From an uncultured Bacilli bacterium (GTDB lineage Bacteria > Bacillota_I > Bacilli_A > RF39 > UBA660): a stretch of 14,561 bases of DNA. Under the pieces are notes generated by a model, which saw only the letters and a program-made list of their open reading frames with translations, did no database searches and was not told the origin of the DNA. The position numbers were made by a program, and so were the translations under genes. Below, piece after piece: positions 1-6,078 of this stretch. Position 1 is the stretch's first letter. Each line of letters opens with the position of its first letter. The stretch covers positions 1 to 14,561 of the forward strand of contig CANQFH010000018.1 in the NCBI GenBank assembly GCA_947598425.1. Reading direction: 5' to 3'.

Positions 1-850
1 CATAAAATTTATTCAACGATTTTAAAACAGCTTTTCCATTTACATCATATCTATAAACTCTGTTAATAATAAAGGTTGAACAAAGTGCTTCTAAATATTT
101 ATATAATGTATCTGTTGCTACTTTATTACCACTTTTCTCTAAGTAATCCAATACATTTGTTGCTGAAAATTTCCTAGTTTCAGTTTCTAAAATATATTGT
201 AGTATTTTATTAAATGAAGTAACATCGGATATTCCTAGTCTTTCTACAACATCTTTAAGAAGTATTGAATCGTAAACATCTCTAATATAATTCTCTTTGG
301 CATCAGTACTTTCGAAAGCAAATCTTTGAGGTAAAGTTCCCCATTCAAAGATATCTAATAATAAATCAAAGTAATTTTCTGGTTTAGTGTTAGTTATTTC
401 CACAGCTTCTTTAAATGACAAAGGATTAATTCTAAAACTTACATATCTACCTGATAAATCGGTTGATAATTCAAAAAAAGTCATTTTGCTATTGGAGCCC
501 GTAATAAAGATACTAAATTGGTTTGTAATTCTTAGAGAATTAATAGCTTTTTCAAATTCTTTTACTTTTTGAACTTCATCTAAAAATACATAATATGTAT
601 TTTTATCTTTTGCTAAACTTTTGATATAATTATTTAATTCTATCGCATTTGTGATATTAGCATAATCAAGTGATTCAAAATTAATATATATTATATGATC
701 ATCTTTAATTCCACTATCTTTAATTTCTTCTATTATTTGTTGTAATATTACAGATTTTCCACTTCTTCTTAATCCACACAAAATTTTTATTAATGAATTT
801 ACATGATAAAAATCTTTAATTTTATTTAAATAATAACTTCTTTTTAACAT
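1..850 (-). CDS. AAA_14/DUF4143-type P-loop ATPase, C-terminus cut by window edge
   Basis: A minus-strand reading frame opens at an ATG (848-850) and stays open to the left edge, giving about 283 residues; the family is usually near 400, so roughly the last third is missing. Visible are a Walker A loop GLRRSGKS (residues 26-33), Walker B YYVFLDEVQ (86-94), a sensor-like FITGSNSK (115-122) and an SGRY motif (133-136). This order is characteristic of the AAA_14 ATPases, which carry a DUF4143 domain behind; residues from about 190 on fit that domain. The members are common, patchily distributed and mostly uncharacterised; some have been linked to mobile elements or toxin-like modules, but the substrate is unknown. 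AGAGGTGG lies 5 nt before the ATG. It has its own promoter and upstream repeats and is not part of an operon with serS. The family call is firm; the role is not known. Confidence 0.85.
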   Translation of the reverse strand, partial: MLKRSYYLNKIKDFYHVNSLIKILCGLRRSGKSVILQQIIEEIKDSGIKDDHIIYINFESLDYANITNAIELNNYIKSLAKDKNTYYVFLDEVQKVKEFEKAINSLRITNQFSIFITGSNSKMTFFELSTDLSGRYVSFRINPLSFKEAVEITNTKPENYFDLLLDIFEWGTLPQRFAFESTDAKENYIRDVYDSILLKDVVERLGISDVTSFNKILQYILETETRKFSATNVLDYLEKSGNKVATDTLYKYLEALCSTFIINRVYRYDVNGKAVLKSLNKFY

Positions 851-855
851 AATAT

Positions 856-900
856 CCACCTCTTTATTAATATTATATAATAAAATTATGCAAACATAAA
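856..900 (-). promoter_or_regulatory. Promoter and ribosome binding site of the ATPase gene
   Basis: On the minus strand a TATAAT -10 box (872-877) is preceded by a 17-nt spacer and a weak TTTATG -35 box (895-900). AGAGGTGG (856-863) is the ribosome binding site. The -35 box touches the inverted repeat at 898-927, so whatever binds that repeat could influence transcription. The -10 and RBS are clear; the -35 is only a partial match. Confidence 0.55.
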
Positions 901-966
901 GTTTTTTTGTTGAATTGGAAAAACTTTTTAATTTTCATATTTTTTTGGTTAGATTGGAAAAACTTT
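898..966. repeat. Direct and inverted repeat cluster upstream of the ATPase gene
   Basis: The 14-mer ATTGGAAAAACTTT occurs at 914-927 and 953-966, a period of 39 bp (close to four helical turns). Similarity extends leftward: each copy is preceded by a T-run and a GTT-containing segment (about 903-927 and 941-966). The first copy also forms a 9-bp perfect inverted repeat with AAAGTTTTT at 898-906 (12-nt loop, arms 898-906 and 919-927). It sits directly upstream of the ATPase promoter. It may be an operator, a recombination remnant or a hairpin; the sequence alone does not decide. Confidence 0.6.
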
Positions 967-972
967 ATAAGT

Positions 973-997
973 AAATAAAAAGAAGTAGCAATCTACT
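973..997 (-). terminator. Weak intrinsic terminator after serS
   Basis: Overlapping the serS stop codon is a short hairpin with a 5-bp stem (arms 993-997 and 984-988, 4-nt loop), followed on the minus strand by the U-rich run TCTTTTTATTT (973-983). The stem is short and AT-containing, so termination may be leaky. No stronger candidate is seen before the ATPase gene. Confidence 0.4.
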
Positions 998-2279
998 ATT
1001 TCTTTTCAATCTTTTCTTTTCCACCCATATAAGGTTGTAACACTTTTGGAATAAGTATACTACCATCTTCTTGATAATTGTTTTCAATTAAAGCAATTAA
1101 CCCTCTTGGTGTTGCTACTACAGTATTATTTAAAGAACATAAATATTTATTTCCTTCACTACTTTTATAACGAATTCCTAATCTTCTTGTTTGAGCATCA
1201 CCTAAGATAGAACAAGATCCTACTTCAAAATATTTTTTTTGTCTTGGACTCCAAGCTTCAACATCACATGATTTAACTTTTAAATCTGCTAAATCACCAC
1301 TACAACATTCTAAAGTACGTACTGGAACATCTAGGCTTCTAAAGAATTCTACAGTATAACTCCACATTTTATTATACCAATCCATACCATCTTCCATCTT
1401 ACATAAAACAACCATTTCTTGTTTTTCAAATTGATGAACTCGATATAATCCTCTTTCTTCTAAACCATGAGAACCCCCTTCTTTTCTAAAGCAAGGTGAA
1501 TAACTTGTCATTGTTAAAGGTAAATCTTCTTCTTTTAACATTTGACCAATATATCTACCCATCATAGAGTGTTCACTAGTTCCAATTAAGTATAAATCTT
1601 CTCCCTCTATTTTATACATCATTGCTTCCATTTCTTTAAAAGACATAACTCCCGTAACTACATCACTACGAATCATAAATGGTGGCACATAATAAGTAAA
1701 GCCTTTATCAATCATAAAGTCACGAGCATAACTAAGTAGCGCACTATGAAGACGAGCAATATCCCCTTTTAAGAAGTAAAAACCTTCACCACTAGTTCTG
1801 CCAGCTGCTTCTTTATCCATACCATCTAAAGTATTAATAATATCAGCATGATAAGGTATTTCATAACTAGGTACTACAGGTTCACCATATTTTTCAATCT
1901 CAACATTTTCACTATCATCTTTACCTATTGGTACACTAGCATCAATAATATTAGGAATAACCATCATTCTAGTTTTAATTTCTTTTTCTAATTTTTCTTC
2001 TTCTTCCTCTAACTTAGGTATTTCTAAATTAATTTTACCAACTTCATCTTTTACTTTATTAGCTTCATCTATTTTCTTATCTCTCATTAAACTACCAATT
2101 GAGGCACTTAATTTATTCTTTTCATTTCTTAAATTATCTAAATTAGTTTTACATTCCCGATATTTAATATCTAAATCATATACTTCATCAACTAAAGGTA
2201 ATTTTTCATCTTGATACTTTTTCTTAATATTTTCCTTTACTAAATCTTTTTGTTCTCTAATTAATTTAATATCTATCAT
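996..2279 (-). CDS. serS: Seryl-tRNA synthetase (427 aa), archaeal/eukaryote-like motifs
   Basis: SerS charges tRNA-Ser with serine in the cytosol, using ATP. The protein has the usual order: an N-terminal helical tRNA-binding arm (about residues 30-105, highly charged coiled coil) and then a class II catalytic core with motif 2 FRKEGGSHG...RVHQFEKQE (264-288) and motif 3 ending in ALIENNYQEDGS (396-407). The start is the ATG at 2277-2279, giving MIDIKLIREQ, the normal SerRS beginning; AGGAGG (2286-2291) stands 6 nt before it. A longer frame reaches back to 2342 but runs through the T-box leader and is not protein. Several core motifs (TSEH at 234-237, YRVHQFEK, VEAWSP, LNNTVVATPR) resemble archaeal and eukaryotic SerRS more than the usual bacterial TAEV, IRQHQFDK, LEVW and LNGSGLAVGR. 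The enzyme identity is secure; the subgroup comes from remembered family motifs. Confidence 0.96.
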   Translation of the reverse strand: MIDIKLIREQKDLVKENIKKKYQDEKLPLVDEVYDLDIKYRECKTNLDNLRNEKNKLSASIGSLMRDKKIDEANKVKDEVGKINLEIPKLEEEEEKLEKEIKTRMMVIPNIIDASVPIGKDDSENVEIEKYGEPVVPSYEIPYHADIINTLDGMDKEAAGRTSGEGFYFLKGDIARLHSALLSYARDFMIDKGFTYYVPPFMIRSDVVTGVMSFKEMEAMMYKIEGEDLYLIGTSEHSMMGRYIGQMLKEEDLPLTMTSYSPCFRKEGGSHGLEERGLYRVHQFEKQEMVVLCKMEDGMDWYNKMWSYTVEFFRSLDVPVRTLECCSGDLADLKVKSCDVEAWSPRQKKYFEVGSCSILGDAQTRRLGIRYKSSEGNKYLCSLNNTVVATPRGLIALIENNYQEDGSILIPKVLQPYMGGKEKIEKK

Positions 2280-2291
2280 AATTTTCCTCCT

Positions 2292-2332
2292 AAATAAAAA
2301 CCACAAAATTACTTCAAGGAGCAATTCTGCGG
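2292..2332 (-). terminator. Intrinsic terminator of the serS T-box
   Basis: On the minus strand CCGCAGAAUU (2323-2332) pairs with AAUUUUGUGG (2301-2310) over 10 bp with two G-U pairs and a 12-nt loop. It is followed directly by UUUUUAUUU (2292-2300). The 5' arm is shared with the antiterminator at 2318-2340, so the two structures exclude one another. This places regulation at transcription; the AGGAGG of serS lies just beyond the U-run. Confidence 0.85.
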
Positions 2333-2492
2333 TACCATCCAATATATTACTAATTAGTTTTTAACGACACTACCCGTTATCTATTAAATACTCTCAGAAA
2401 GGAGATTCACATACCATTATTATTAGTTTCCACCACCCACTAATTCTCTATTTAATAATTAATATCCTACTAATCTTTCTTCAACGATTTCT
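2292..2492 (-). promoter_or_regulatory. T-box riboswitch, serine specifier (serS leader)
   Basis: This leader senses uncharged tRNA-Ser and controls serS by antitermination. Stem I has a basal helix AGAAAG/CUUUCU (2475-2480 with 2396-2401). The specifier loop contains AGUA on one side and GAA-UCU on the other: GAA at 2406-2408 and UCU, a serine codon, at 2403-2405. The distal GGUGGAAAC element follows the known T-box pattern. The T-box proper GGAUGGUACCGC (2329-2340) starts the antiterminator, which closes GGA with UCC (2318-2320) around the UGGUACC bulge that captures the tRNA acceptor end. The specifier could be read as UCC by a one-frame shift, also serine. Stems II and IIA/B were not resolved by eye. 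Confidence 0.93.
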
Positions 2493-2498
2493 ATCTAA

Positions 2499-2527
2499 AA
2501 TATAACACATCTCTTTTTATTATGCAA
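2499..2527 (-). promoter_or_regulatory. serS promoter
   Basis: On the minus strand TTGCAT (2522-2527) and TATATT (2499-2504) are separated by exactly 17 nt, with a TG one base before the -10 (extended -10). Transcription would begin near 2492, a few bases before Stem I of the T-box. The -35 starts only 5 bp after the yneF stop codon, and no terminator separates them, so read-through from mscL-yneF into the T-box is possible. Confidence 0.7.
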
Positions 2528-2531
2528 TATT

Positions 2532-2741
2532 TTATTTATATCTATTCATTTCTCTCATAACTTGTTTAACTTGCTTTTGACTTGGCTTTCTTCCCATGCT
2601 ACTCATCATAGCTTCAATCATTTTTTCATTAATTGGGGGATTCTTAGTTAGATATTTTTTCATAATAAATCTTGATAGGAAAAAACCAATTATTAACCCA
2701 ACTACTAAACCAATTACTAGATATAATATATTTTCTAACAT
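2532..2741 (-). CDS. yneF: YneF family (UPF0154) small membrane protein, 69 aa
   Basis: A short protein with one N-terminal membrane segment (residues about 3-25, glycine-rich, hydrophobic) and a basic cytoplasmic tail. The tail carries the family's recognisable NPPI-E-MI-AMM-SMGRKPSQKQV pattern (34-58). Length matches the family (about 70 aa). The molecular function of YneF/UPF0154 proteins is not established. Its ATG overlaps the mscL stop by one base (TAATG), and its ribosome binding site AAAGGAAAT lies inside the end of mscL, so the two are co-transcribed and probably translationally coupled. No terminator is seen after it; the serS promoter begins almost at once. Confidence 0.93.
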   Translation of the reverse strand: MLENILYLVIGLVVGLIIGFFLSRFIMKKYLTKNPPINEKMIEAMMSSMGRKPSQKQVKQVMREMNRYK

Positions 2742-3166
2742 TATTTATTTCCTTTCTTTTCTTTCTTTAATAAATCTCTTATTTCTTCTAATAATAAAAC
2801 TTCTTCTGTTTTCGGCTTTTCCACTACTTCTACTTTTACTTCTTCTTTTTCTTTACCTTTTTTACCTAATTTATGAATATCACTATTAAGTCTATTCATA
2901 ACTTTAACAACTATGAATAAACATATAGCATTTATGAAAAAATCAAATACTGATTGAATAAATGCTCCATACATTATTTGTTCATCTTTAATAGTTATGG
3001 AAAGATTTGAAAAATCCACACCTCCAAAAACTATTCCAATTATTGGTGTTAAAATATTTTCAACTAAACTAGTTACAATGGCTCCAAAAGCTGCTCCGAT
3101 AATAACACCGACAGCTAAATCAACAACATTACCTCTAGCTATAAACTTCTTAAATTCTTGTATCAT
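2741..3166 (-). CDS. mscL: Large-conductance mechanosensitive channel MscL, 141 aa
   Basis: MscL forms a homo-pentameric pore in the cytoplasmic membrane that opens under membrane tension and releases solutes during hypo-osmotic shock. The N-terminal amphipathic helix (MIQEFKKFIARGNVVDLAVG) and TM1 with the glycine/alanine pore face VIIGAAFGAIV (residues 21-31) are canonical. TM2 is about residues 67-92 (FIQSVFDFFINAICLFIVVKV). The cytoplasmic end is a charged linker (95-122) plus a short C-terminal helix LLLEEIRDLLKK. At 141 aa it is at the long end of the family because of that linker. The start is the family's normal N-terminus, with AGGTGATGAG just upstream. It leads the mscL-yneF pair with its own promoter. 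Confidence 0.96.
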   Translation of the reverse strand: MIQEFKKFIARGNVVDLAVGVIIGAAFGAIVTSLVENILTPIIGIVFGGVDFSNLSITIKDEQIMYGAFIQSVFDFFINAICLFIVVKVMNRLNSDIHKLGKKGKEKEEVKVEVVEKPKTEEVLLLEEIRDLLKKEKKGNK

Positions 3167-3172
3167 TTCTCA

Positions 3173-3334
3173 TCACCTAGTACTTATTTTATACTCATAT
3201 CTAATTCTAGTCAAATAAAAATAATACAAATTAGCATTTTTTTCCAAATATTTTATTGCAATTTTTCTTGGTTCAGTGTATGATATTAAACCAAGAAGAG
3301 GATTGTATTCTTCTAATATAAAAATAGCAAACAT
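3173..3334 (-). CDS. Possible 53-aa protein of unknown function upstream of mscL
   Basis: An ATG at 3332-3334 opens a 53-codon frame ending in TGA (3173-3175), 6 bp before the mscL start and in the same frame as mscL, separated by two TGA codons and one GAA. The predicted protein begins MFAIFILEEYNPLLGLISY, then has a basic, tyrosine-rich end (YYFYLTRIRYEYK). Composition and codon use resemble real genes here, but the ribosome binding site is poor (AGAAGAAAAT). The frame stays open further upstream to about 3405 without an ATG, and it overlaps the inferred mscL promoter. I do not recognise a family. It may be a small gene, the decayed tail of a longer one, or chance. Confidence 0.3.
   Translation of the reverse strand: MFAIFILEEYNPLLGLISYTEPRKIAIKYLEKNANLYYFYLTRIRYEYKISTR
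3186..3214 (-). promoter_or_regulatory. mscL-yneF promoter
   Basis: On the minus strand TTGACT (3209-3214) and TAAAAT (3186-3191) have a 17-nt spacer; transcription would start about 15 nt before the mscL ATG. An overlapping TATAAA gives only 15 nt. It lies within the possible 53-aa frame, so if that small gene is real the promoter is internal to it. Confidence 0.65.
3265..3297. repeat. 9-bp perfect inverted repeat upstream of mscL
   Basis: TTCTTGGTT (3265-3273) and AACCAAGAA (3289-3297) form a perfect 9-bp stem with a 15-nt loop. No U-run follows on either strand, so it is not a typical terminator. It lies about 50 bp upstream of the mscL -35 box and inside the possible small ORF. Function unknown. 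Confidence 0.45.
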
Positions 3335-3390
3335 TTTATTTTCTTCTACATCTTTTAATTTATTATTACTACTTTTATATATTAGTATAA

Positions 3391-3442
3391 CTACATTAAT
3401 ATATTATTTATAATAACAATCCTTTTCTAAATATTAATGTAG
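3391..3442. repeat. 12-bp perfect inverted repeat in the mutL-mscL intergenic region
   Basis: CTACATTAATAT (3391-3402) and ATATTAATGTAG (3431-3442) are exact inverse complements separated by 28 nt. The right arm is followed by TTTT on the plus strand, but no plus-strand gene ends here. The region between the mutL terminator (3447) and the possible small ORF otherwise shows nothing I can support as a gene. Confidence 0.5.
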
Positions 3443-3446
3443 TTTT

Positions 3447-3478
3447 AAAAAAAGAATTTGCAACAAAATTCTTTTTTT
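3447..3478 (-). terminator. Intrinsic terminator after mutL (end of the polymerase operon)
   Basis: A perfect 13-bp stem (arms 3447-3459 and 3466-3478) with a 6-nt loop overlaps the mutL stop codon. On the minus strand the helix begins with seven A and ends in seven T followed by AAAAC, so the T-run is the 3' arm itself. It is symmetric and could act in both directions. It closes the dnaE-to-mutL operon. Confidence 0.8.
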
Positions 3479-5195
3479 AATTCATAGCTCTTTTAAACAT
3501 TTTTTCTAAATCATAAATACTAAATTTAATAATAGTAGGTCTGCCATGAGGACAATTATAAGGATTATCACAATTAAGTAAATTCTTAAGTAATCCTTCA
3601 ATTTCTAACATTGATATATGTTCATTAGCTTTAATAGCCATCTTACAAGCTAAAGTAATGGCAACATTTTCTCTAAATTTAATAATATCAAAATTATCGG
3701 GCATATTAATTATTAAATCTAATATTTTTCGAATACTTACTTCTTCATAACCAGTTTTTAACCAAGTTGGATGAGCTTTAATAACAATAGTATTAATACC
3801 AAATTCTTCCCAAATAAAACCAATATTATTAAAGATATCTTGATGCTCTAAAAAGCTTTGATATTCACTATGAGATAATTCAATATTAATTGGTATTAAT
3901 AAATTAGTTATATTTATTTGTTCATTCTTTAAATTATTTAAATAATTCTCATAATTAACTCTTTCTTGAGCAGCATGTTGATCTAATAAATAGATACCCT
4001 CTTCATTTTCACAAACTATATAAGTTCCTAAACATAATCCTACGGGATATAATACTAATTTTTTAAATTCCGGATTCTTAACTACCTCTTCTTTTTTTTC
4101 TTCTCCAAAATCAAAAGTAGTTTGAATACCATTATCTTTAATATTTAATTTTTCTAAAGGAATAAATTTATCTTCAACTTCATTATCTTGGACATTCATC
4201 TCTGGTATTAATAAACTTTGATATAAAGCATCTTTAATAGTGTCATATAATAATTTTGTTAAATCTTCCATTTTACTTAACTTAACATCTTGTTTAGTTG
4301 GATGAATATTCACATCTACTAAAGTTGGATCAACGTCAATATTAATAACCACTACCGGATATTTACCATCAGGTTTATAAGTATAATAAGCATCATTTAT
4401 AGCGCGATTAATATCATTATTACGAATAACTCTTTTATTAATAAATGTTATCATATGATTACGACTAGCTTTTAATATTTCCGGTTTACAAACATAACCA
4501 TGAATAACAAAATCATCATTCATACTTTTTATTTCTAACATTTTAGAAGAAATACTACCACCATATATTTCATGAATAGTTTTAAGTAAATTATTACTAC
4601 CACTAGTCTTTAAAATGGTATTACCATTATTAGTTAAAGTAAAAGAGATATCCGGATTACATAATGCTAATCTTTCTAAATAAGAAATACTATTAGAAAG
4701 TTCTGTAGCTTCACTCTTTAAATACTTTAATCTAGCTGGAGTATTATAAAATAAATTAGTTATAGTTATTGAGGTTCCATTACGAGCACTACTAAAAGTA
4801 TCTTCTAATAAAATACCTCCTTTAAGATGAATCTTAGTACCAATATCTTCTTTACAAGTTTCTAAGATAACTTCAGAAACACTAGCAATTGATGGTAAAG
4901 CTTCACCACGGAATCCTAAAGTATCTATAAAAAATAAATCATCATCTTTATATATTTTACTCGTGGCATGTCTTTGAAATGCTAAATGAGCATCTTCATT
5001 ATCCATACCTATTCCATCATCAATAACATTTATTTCTTCTAATCCCCCTTTAAGAAGATTAACTTTAATATTCTTAGACTTAGCATCTATACTATTTTCT
5101 ACTAATTCTTTTACAACAGAAGCACACTTTTCAACAACTTCCCCTGCTGCTATTTTATTAGCTAAATTTTCACTCATTACTTTAATAACACTCAT
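3477..5195 (-). CDS. mutL: DNA mismatch repair endonuclease MutL, 572 aa
   Basis: MutL couples mismatch recognition by MutS to strand removal. The N-terminal GHKL ATPase has VVKELVENSIDA (28-38, with the general-base Glu30), DDGIGM (59-64), GFRGEAL (94-100) and the VDVNIHPTKQDVK transducer motif (293-305). A low-complexity linker (about 330-378) leads to the C-terminal dimerisation/endonuclease domain with DQHAAQERVNYE (405-416), matching the DQHA(X)2E(X)4E nicking motif. ACKMAIKA (516-523) and CPHGRPT (548-554), the other metal-site motifs, are also present. It is therefore the latent-endonuclease type of bacteria that lack MutH. The start at 5193-5195 is preceded by AGAGGA at 6 nt and gives the family N-terminus; an ATG six codons upstream lies ahead of that site and overlaps yqeH. 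It starts 10 nt after yqeH. mutS is not in this window. Confidence 0.97.
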   Translation of the reverse strand: MSVIKVMSENLANKIAAGEVVEKCASVVKELVENSIDAKSKNIKVNLLKGGLEEINVIDDGIGMDNEDAHLAFQRHATSKIYKDDDLFFIDTLGFRGEALPSIASVSEVILETCKEDIGTKIHLKGGILLEDTFSSARNGTSITITNLFYNTPARLKYLKSEATELSNSISYLERLALCNPDISFTLTNNGNTILKTSGSNNLLKTIHEIYGGSISSKMLEIKSMNDDFVIHGYVCKPEILKASRNHMITFINKRVIRNNDINRAINDAYYTYKPDGKYPVVVINIDVDPTLVDVNIHPTKQDVKLSKMEDLTKLLYDTIKDALYQSLLIPEMNVQDNEVEDKFIPLEKLNIKDNGIQTTFDFGEEKKEEVVKNPEFKKLVLYPVGLCLGTYIVCENEEGIYLLDQHAAQERVNYENYLNNLKNEQINITNLLIPINIELSHSEYQSFLEHQDIFNNIGFIWEEFGINTIVIKAHPTWLKTGYEEVSIRKILDLIINMPDNFDIIKFRENVAITLACKMAIKANEHISMLEIEGLLKNLLNCDNPYNCPHGRPTIIKFSIYDLEKMFKRAMN

Positions 5196-5205
5196 ATATA
5201 TTCCT

Positions 5206-6078
5206 CTAATCAATTATTGAATCTCTTATTATTAATTCTTTATTACTTTTAATATTAATTTTATTTTTAATATAAATAAATCCTTCATTTAATATAATAT
5301 CTTTATATTCTAATTCATTATTATAAATTAAATTATTATTCTCTTTTTTACTATTTATTTTAATATTACTAGGTACAAATATCGTAATATTCCCTTCTCC
5401 ATTAATTTTAATATCTCCAATAGTATAAACATACTCTTTATTTAACTTTTTAGTTATACATTTAATATTATTATATACTAAAGGAACCTCTTTAATATTA
5501 AAACCAGGACTATCATATATTATATAATTATCTTTCTTAATTTTAATAAAATCTAAAGTAGTATTTTGATATTTAGAAGTTGTTAATTTAGTTTGAAATA
5601 ATTCGTTAATTAAAGTTGACTTACCTGAAGATGTTTCACCACAAAAGATGATATTATTATCATTTAAATAACTTTTTAAATATTCTAAATGTAATTTATT
5701 TTTAGCACTTATAAATAAGACATCTTCAATATTATATACTTTCTTAATATTTTCTATTAGATGTTGGATATTAAGATTACTAGGTAGTAAATCACATTTA
5801 TTTATTACTAATACTTTTTGATTATTAATCATTTTATATAACTTAATAACTTCATTATTTAAATTTAAATAGTCAGTTATAAATATAGTAAAATATTTTA
5901 AATTATTAATCTTTTTTATAATATCTTTATTATTTAAATTATTTACTTTAATATAAGTATTATAATGAATTGTTTTAAAACAACGTTCACAATAAGTATT
6001 AGTAATTTTAGGAGTATAACCTAATAAAGAAGGATCTTTATCTTGTAAAGTTATACCACAACCTTTACATTTAATCAT
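5206..6078 (-). CDS. yqeH: YqeH, circularly permuted ribosome-assembly GTPase, 290 aa (short form)
   Basis: YqeH is a cytosolic GTPase required for 30S subunit assembly. An N-terminal zinc finger is visible (C4xxC7 ... C30xxC33). The GTPase motifs come in permuted order: G4 NKCD (93-96), G5 SAK (124-126), G1 P-loop GETSSGKST (147-155), the TT of G2 (173-174) and G3 DSPG (189-192). This order is diagnostic for the YqeH/YjeQ/YlqF class, and the zinc finger selects YqeH. Bacillus YqeH is about 366 aa; here the part after the GTPase is only about 100 residues, so the C-terminal RNA-binding region is reduced. The gene is very Asn/Ile/Lys-rich. It overlaps yqeG by 8 nt, implying coupled translation, and stops 10 nt before mutL. 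Identity is firm. Confidence 0.93.
   Translation of the reverse strand: MIKCKGCGITLQDKDPSLLGYTPKITNTYCERCFKTIHYNTYIKVNNLNNKDIIKKINNLKYFTIFITDYLNLNNEVIKLYKMINNQKVLVINKCDLLPSNLNIQHLIENIKKVYNIEDVLFISAKNKLHLEYLKSYLNDNNIIFCGETSSGKSTLINELFQTKLTTSKYQNTTLDFIKIKKDNYIIYDSPGFNIKEVPLVYNNIKCITKKLNKEYVYTIGDIKINGEGNITIFVPSNIKINSKKENNNLIYNNELEYKDIILNEGFIYIKNKINIKSNKELIIRDSIID

Noticed and set aside
898..966. CRISPR-like array from the repeats before the ATPase gene
   Set aside because: There are only two clear copies with short similar T-rich spacing, no cas genes, and strong AT bias.
2280..2342. N-terminal extension of serS to an ATG at 2342
   Set aside because: The 21 extra codons are exactly the T-box antiterminator, terminator and ribosome binding site; SerRS normally starts at MIDIK, with AGGAGG just upstream of 2279.
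2596..3218. Plus-strand open frames opposite yneF and mscL (2596-2889, 2997-3218)
   Set aside because: They are antisense to well-recognised proteins, have low-complexity Leu/Ile/Lys content and lack ribosome binding sites.
3164..3334. UGA-as-tryptophan code joining the small ORF to MscL
   Set aside because: Tryptophans in the recognised genes are TGG, no long gene contains an in-frame TGA, and MscL has its normal N-terminus at the ATG of 3166.
5196..5213. Start of mutL six codons upstream at 5213
   Set aside because: The AGAGGA ribosome binding site lies between the two ATGs and serves the one at 5195, where the family N-terminus begins.
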